In this document: positions 40,624-44,199 of the stretch, one piece after another
Layout of the letters: every line of letters starts with the position of its first letter
Position numbering within the stretch: position 1 is the first letter of the stretch
Assembly: GCA_024398515.1 (NCBI GenBank)
Contig: JAKSIZ010000018.1
Location: 1-44,199 of the forward strand
Reading direction: 5' to 3'
DNA length: 44,199 bases
Source of the DNA: Bacteroidaceae bacterium
Lineage (GTDB): Bacteria; Bacteroidota; Bacteroidia; Bacteroidales; Bacteroidaceae
The notes under the pieces: model-generated
Seen by the model: only the letters and a program-made list of their open reading frames with translations
Database searches by the model: none
Told to the model about the DNA's origin: nothing
Position numbers and translations under genes: made by a program

Positions 40624-43600
40624 TTATAATTTGACAATATGTATTTTCAGTTTGAATCCATCGAATTCGATTTCATCACCTTCATTATTTTCAACGTCAA
40701 TATAATCTGCCAGGACTTGTGTCTTGATGTATTCTCCAAACGATTCAATGGCTGCATCAGTTTCTGCGTTCGGTTCTATCTTCACCCGAATACGGTCAAC
40801 TATCTCCATTCCCTTGTCCTTTCTCATGTTCTGGACACGGTTAATAATCTCACGAGCCATGCCCTCCCTCTTGAGTTCTTCGCTGATTTCAACCTCAAGG
40901 GCAACAGTGGCAGAGCCTTCGTTTGAGACGAGCCATCCTGGAATATCCTCGCTGATAACCTCAACGTCTTCAAGGTCAATGGTTACTTCGTCAGGTATTG
41001 CGATTGCAAGTTTGCCTTCAGCTTCGAGTTGAGCTATCTGTTCCTGCGTTAAGGCTGCAACAGCATTGGCTACATCCTTCATCTGCTTGCCAAACTTCTT
41101 ACCCATTACACGGAAATTACATTTCACTTTCTTAACGAGAATACCATTGCCTTCGATGAACTTCAGTTCTTTCACATTGACTTCATTCAGTATCAAACCC
41201 TTTACTTCCTCAATGTACTTCTGCTGTTCTTCTGTTGCAGGAATCATTATGCAATGCAGCGGCTGACGCACTTTGATGTTGACTTTCCTGCGCAAAGCGA
41301 GTACCATACTCGTTATCTGCTGGGCAATTTCCATCTTTTCTTCCAGTTGCTTGTCTATTGCTTCTTCGCAAACCTCTGGGAACAACTGCAAGTGAACGCT
41401 CTTTTCGTCGCCTGTCAAATCCTGATAAAGTTGGTCGGCATAGAATGGAGAGAATGGTGCAAGCAACTTTGAAATTGTCACAAGACAAGTGTAAAGTGTC
41501 TGATAAGCACTCTGCTTGTCCTTGCTCATTGCACTTCCCCAGAAGCGTTTACGGTTAAGTCGTACGTACCAGTTACTGAGATTGTCGTTGACAAACTTGT
41601 CAATAAGTCGTCCTGCCTTCGTTGGTTCGTAGTCCTTGAGAGCGGCATCGACATCCTTTATCAACGAATTCAGCTCGCTGACAATCCATCGGTCTATCTC
41701 CGGACGTTCATTCAAAGGTATCTGTTCTGCCTGTGGATCGAAGTCGTCCACGTTTGCATAGAGTGCAAAGAATGAATATGTATTGTATAATGTGCCAAAG
41801 AATTTCCTTCTAACCTCGTCAACTCCATTCGGGTCATACTTCAAATTGTCCCATGGAGCAGAGTTTGTTGCCATGTAGAAACGCACTGCATCACTGCCGT
41901 ATTGTTCGATTTGGTCGAATGGGTTGACTGCATTGCCGAGTCGTTTACTCATCTTTTCGCCCTTTGCATCAAGCACAAGACCTGACGAAATGACGTTCTT
42001 AAACGCCACGCTGTCCTTTACCATCGTTGCAATTGCGTGCAGAGTGAAGAACCATCCGCGTGTCTGGTCAACGCCTTCATTGATAAATTCTGCTGGGAAT
42101 ACCTTGTTTTCGTCGATTGCCTTTTGGTGTTCGAATGGGTAATGCTGCTGTGCAAATGGCATTGCACCCGAGTCAAACCATACGTCGATAAGGTCTGTCT
42201 CACGCTTCATAGGCTTTCCTGATGGGCTGACCAGGATTATTTCATCTACGTATGGACGGTGAAGGTCTATCTTATTGTAGTTTGCATTACTCATAGAACC
42301 TGAGTGGAAGTCCTTGTCACGGAACGGATTGCTCTTCATGAAACCTGCTTTTACCGACTTATCCATCTCGTCGTACAGCTCCTGCAGACTGCCTATACAT
42401 ATCTCTTCGCCCGTATCTTCGTTGCGCCATATAGGCAGAGGTGTGCCCCAATAACGTGAACGGGAGAGATTCCAGTCGTTAAGATTTTCGAGCCATTTGC
42501 CAAATCTGCCGGTTCCGGTACTTGCCGGTTTCCAGTTTATGGTCTTATTAAGTTCCACCATTCTGTCCTTGACTGCAGTAGAACGAATGAACCAAGAGTC
42601 CAAAGGATAGTATAGGATTGGTTTGTCCGTGCGCCAACAATGAGGATAATTATGCACATGCTTCTCTATCTTGAACACTTTGTTCTCTGCTTTCATGTCG
42701 AGACAAAGCGAGATGTCGAGTGTTTCGTCCTTATCGGTAAGCTCTGGATCGTATGCATTCTTCACAAATCTGCCCGAATAACGTCCCCATAATGCTGGGT
42801 CAACATAGTTTTTAGCGAAGTCCTTATCCATTTTGTGAATATGGAAATACTTGCCTTCGAGGTCAACGATAGGGCGTTTGTTGCCCTTGCGGTCGATTAC
42901 AACTATGCCGGAAATACCTGCTTTCTGAGCCACCATCCTATCATCTGCACCGAAATTCGGGGCAATGTGAACTATTCCGGCACCGTCGTCGGTTGTCACA
43001 TAGTCGCCTGGAATGACGCGGAATGCACGTGTTGGGTCGAGTGGTTTAATCATTGGGAGCAGTTGTTCGTACTCCATTCCAACGAGATCTGTGCCTTTAT
43101 AGTGCCCAACAACACGCCAAGGAATCACCTTTGCGCCCTTTTCGTACTCCTCAAGTGGTTGGTCTTTGCCTGCTTCATTAAAGTATGCACTGACTCTCGC
43201 CTCTGCAAGAACGGCTGTGATTGGCAGTGATGTGTATGGGTTATAAGTCTGTATTGCGACGTAATCTATCTTTGGACCGACGCAAAGTGCCGAGTTTGCA
43301 GCCAGTGTCCAAGGCGTTGTGGTCCATGCGAGGAACACTGGTGTGCCCCACTCTGACATTTCTGGTTTTGGGTTTTTCATCTTGAACTGTGCCGTACACG
43401 TCGTATCTTTCACGTCGCGATAACATCCAGGCTGGTTCAATTCGTGCGAACTAAGTCCTGTTCCTGCTGCTGGTGAATACGGCTGAATAGTGTAACCCTT
43501 GTAGAGGAGGTCCTTCTTATAAAGTTCCTTCAACAGCCACCAAAGGCTTTCAATATACTTGTTGGTGTATGTGATGTATGGATTGTCGAGGTCAACCCAA

Positions 43601-44022
43601 TAGCCGATACGCTTCGTAAGGTCGGTCCACTCCTTGGTGAACTTCATTACGTTTGTGCGGCACTTCTGGTTGTAGTCCTCAACGGAGATCGTTGTACCTA
43701 TGTCCGACTTCGTTATGCCGAGTTCCTTCTCCACGCCAAGTTCTACAGGAAGTCCGTGAGTGTCCCATCCTGCCTTGCGATGAACCTGAAAACCTTTCAT
43801 CGTCTTATAGCGGCAGAATATGTCCTTTATTGTACGAGCCAACACATGGTGAATGCCTGGAAGACCATTTGCCGACGGCGGACCTTCGAAGAAAATAAAA
43901 CGAGGGCTGCCTTCACGTTCAGTAATCGACTTGCCGAATACGTCGTTGCTCTCCCATTTGTCCAACACTTCTTTGTTAACCTGAGTAAGATTCAATCCTT
44001 TGTGTTCCTTAAACTTTGCCAT
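40624..44022 (-). CDS. ileS: Isoleucyl-tRNA synthetase
   Basis: A 1132-residue class I synthetase. The HIGH motif is GIHHVLAR near residue 55, and the KMSKS motif is KGEKMSKRLGN. The editing (CP1) domain has TTPWTLAANSAL and TDDGAGIVHIAPNFG. The anticodon-binding domain (WYVRLNRKRFWGS region) is followed by a long C-terminal part without an obvious Cys4 zinc knuckle, as in the eukaryote-like IleRS2 type that is often mupirocin-tolerant. Typing by eye only. It is the first gene of the ileS-dksA-lspA-DUF4296 run, with its own promoter at 44070-44100. Confidence 0.97.
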   Translation of the reverse strand: MAKFKEHKGLNLTQVNKEVLDKWESNDVFGKSITEREGSPRFIFFEGPPSANGLPGIHHVLARTIKDIFCRYKTMKGFQVHRKAGWDTHGLPVELGVEKELGITKSDIGTTISVEDYNQKCRTNVMKFTKEWTDLTKRIGYWVDLDNPYITYTNKYIESLWWLLKELYKKDLLYKGYTIQPYSPAAGTGLSSHELNQPGCYRDVKDTTCTAQFKMKNPKPEMSEWGTPVFLAWTTTPWTLAANSALCVGPKIDYVAIQTYNPYTSLPITAVLAEARVSAYFNEAGKDQPLEEYEKGAKVIPWRVVGHYKGTDLVGMEYEQLLPMIKPLDPTRAFRVIPGDYVTTDDGAGIVHIAPNFGADDRMVAQKAGISGIVVIDRKGNKRPIVDLEGKYFHIHKMDKDFAKNYVDPALWGRYSGRFVKNAYDPELTDKDETLDISLCLDMKAENKVFKIEKHVHNYPHCWRTDKPILYYPLDSWFIRSTAVKDRMVELNKTINWKPASTGTGRFGKWLENLNDWNLSRSRYWGTPLPIWRNEDTGEEICIGSLQELYDEMDKSVKAGFMKSNPFRDKDFHSGSMSNANYNKIDLHRPYVDEIILVSPSGKPMKRETDLIDVWFDSGAMPFAQQHYPFEHQKAIDENKVFPAEFINEGVDQTRGWFFTLHAIATMVKDSVAFKNVISSGLVLDAKGEKMSKRLGNAVNPFDQIEQYGSDAVRFYMATNSAPWDNLKYDPNGVDEVRRKFFGTLYNTYSFFALYANVDDFDPQAEQIPLNERPEIDRWIVSELNSLIKDVDAALKDYEPTKAGRLIDKFVNDNLSNWYVRLNRKRFWGSAMSKDKQSAYQTLYTCLVTISKLLAPFSPFYADQLYQDLTGDEKSVHLQLFPEVCEEAIDKQLEEKMEIAQQITSMVLALRRKVNIKVRQPLHCIMIPATEEQQKYIEEVKGLILNEVNVKELKFIEGNGILVKKVKCNFRVMGKKFGKQMKDVANAVAALTQEQIAQLEAEGKLAIAIPDEVTIDLEDVEVISEDIPGWLVSNEGSATVALEVEISEELKREGMAREIINRVQNMRKDKGMEIVDRIRVKIEPNAETDAAIESFGEYIKTQVLADYIDVENNEGDEIEFDGFKLKIHIVKL

Positions 44023-44069
44023 ACATCTTTATTTATATACTTTTATATCTTTATTTTTATAATAGTTTG

Positions 44070-44100
44070 CAAAGTTAATGCAAATCGAGGACAATACAAA
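44070..44100 (-). promoter_or_regulatory. Promoter of the ileS operon
   Basis: On the minus strand TTTG (44100-44097), 19 nt, TAACTTTG (44077-44070), an exact Bacteroidetes promoter with a leader of about 40 nt. The remaining 44101-44199 is AT-rich and shows no gene. Confidence 0.8.
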
Positions 44101-44199
44101 ATAAAAGACAAAGTTTTTTTATTTTTATTGGTTTCAATTATCGGATTGTAGAGTCCAACAGCAAATGCAAATTTATATAAAATGTTTGAAGAAACAATA

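Overview
The window looks like a chromosomal segment of a Bacteroidales bacterium, most likely Prevotella or a close relative. Supporting signs are many promoters of the Bacteroidetes form (TTTG, about 19 nt, TAnnTTTG), a DUF4296 lipoprotein gene beside lspA, dksA and ileS, secreted GH3 and GH43 glycosidases, and the NifU-like/GGGtGRT gene pair. The species is inferred from protein style only. No tRNA or rRNA genes, phage, insertion-sequence transposase or CRISPR array were seen.

Layout. 1-9.5 kb: ppdK, a HAD hydrolase and a GH43 enzyme (minus strand); then a WxcM/FdtA-like sugar isomerase, a structured RNA leader with riboflavin synthase (ribE), a GH3 glycosidase and a glycosylase-GNAT fusion (plus strand). 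9.5-30 kb: a minus-strand run holding most of de novo pyrimidine and purine synthesis. In transcription order it is pyrC, carB, pyrK, pyrD, pyrF, pyrE, pyrB, purC, purE, purL, a PurQ-type glutaminase, a second divergent purC, a PurF-like protein, purM, purH, purD and a lytic transglycosylase. Many junctions are 4-bp overlaps, and one clear promoter lies upstream of pyrC. carA, purN, purB and an obviously functional glutamine-dependent purF are absent from the window. 30-38.6 kb (plus strand): pgeF, rplU-rpmA, an outer-membrane-like protein, proS, the NifU-like/GGGtGRT pair and an acyl-CoA synthetase. 38.6-44 kb (minus strand): DUF4296 lipoprotein, lspA, a DksA-like protein and ileS.

The most unusual structure is a family of five intergenic elements of about 140-150 bp, at about 4.9, 14.4, 23.0, 30.9 and 36.5 kb. 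Each has three identical 16-17 bp palindromes at an exact 22- or 23-bp period. In four of the five these sit between imperfect inverted arms of about 40 bp; the fifth keeps only its left arm. The arms are homologous among elements, but the palindrome word differs between elements while staying the same, with at most one base or loop change, inside each one. A second two-copy repeat of about 80 bp supplies the last codons of pyrD.

Other points worth attention are: a PurF-like protein that has lost the catalytic Cys and other glutaminase residues, next to a PurC paralog with substituted motif residues; a textbook intrinsic terminator embedded in frame in the 5' coding part of pyrC; a multi-helix RNA with its own promoter upstream of ribE that does not match the FMN riboswitch consensus; and a three-site operator-like array over the acyl-CoA synthetase promoter.
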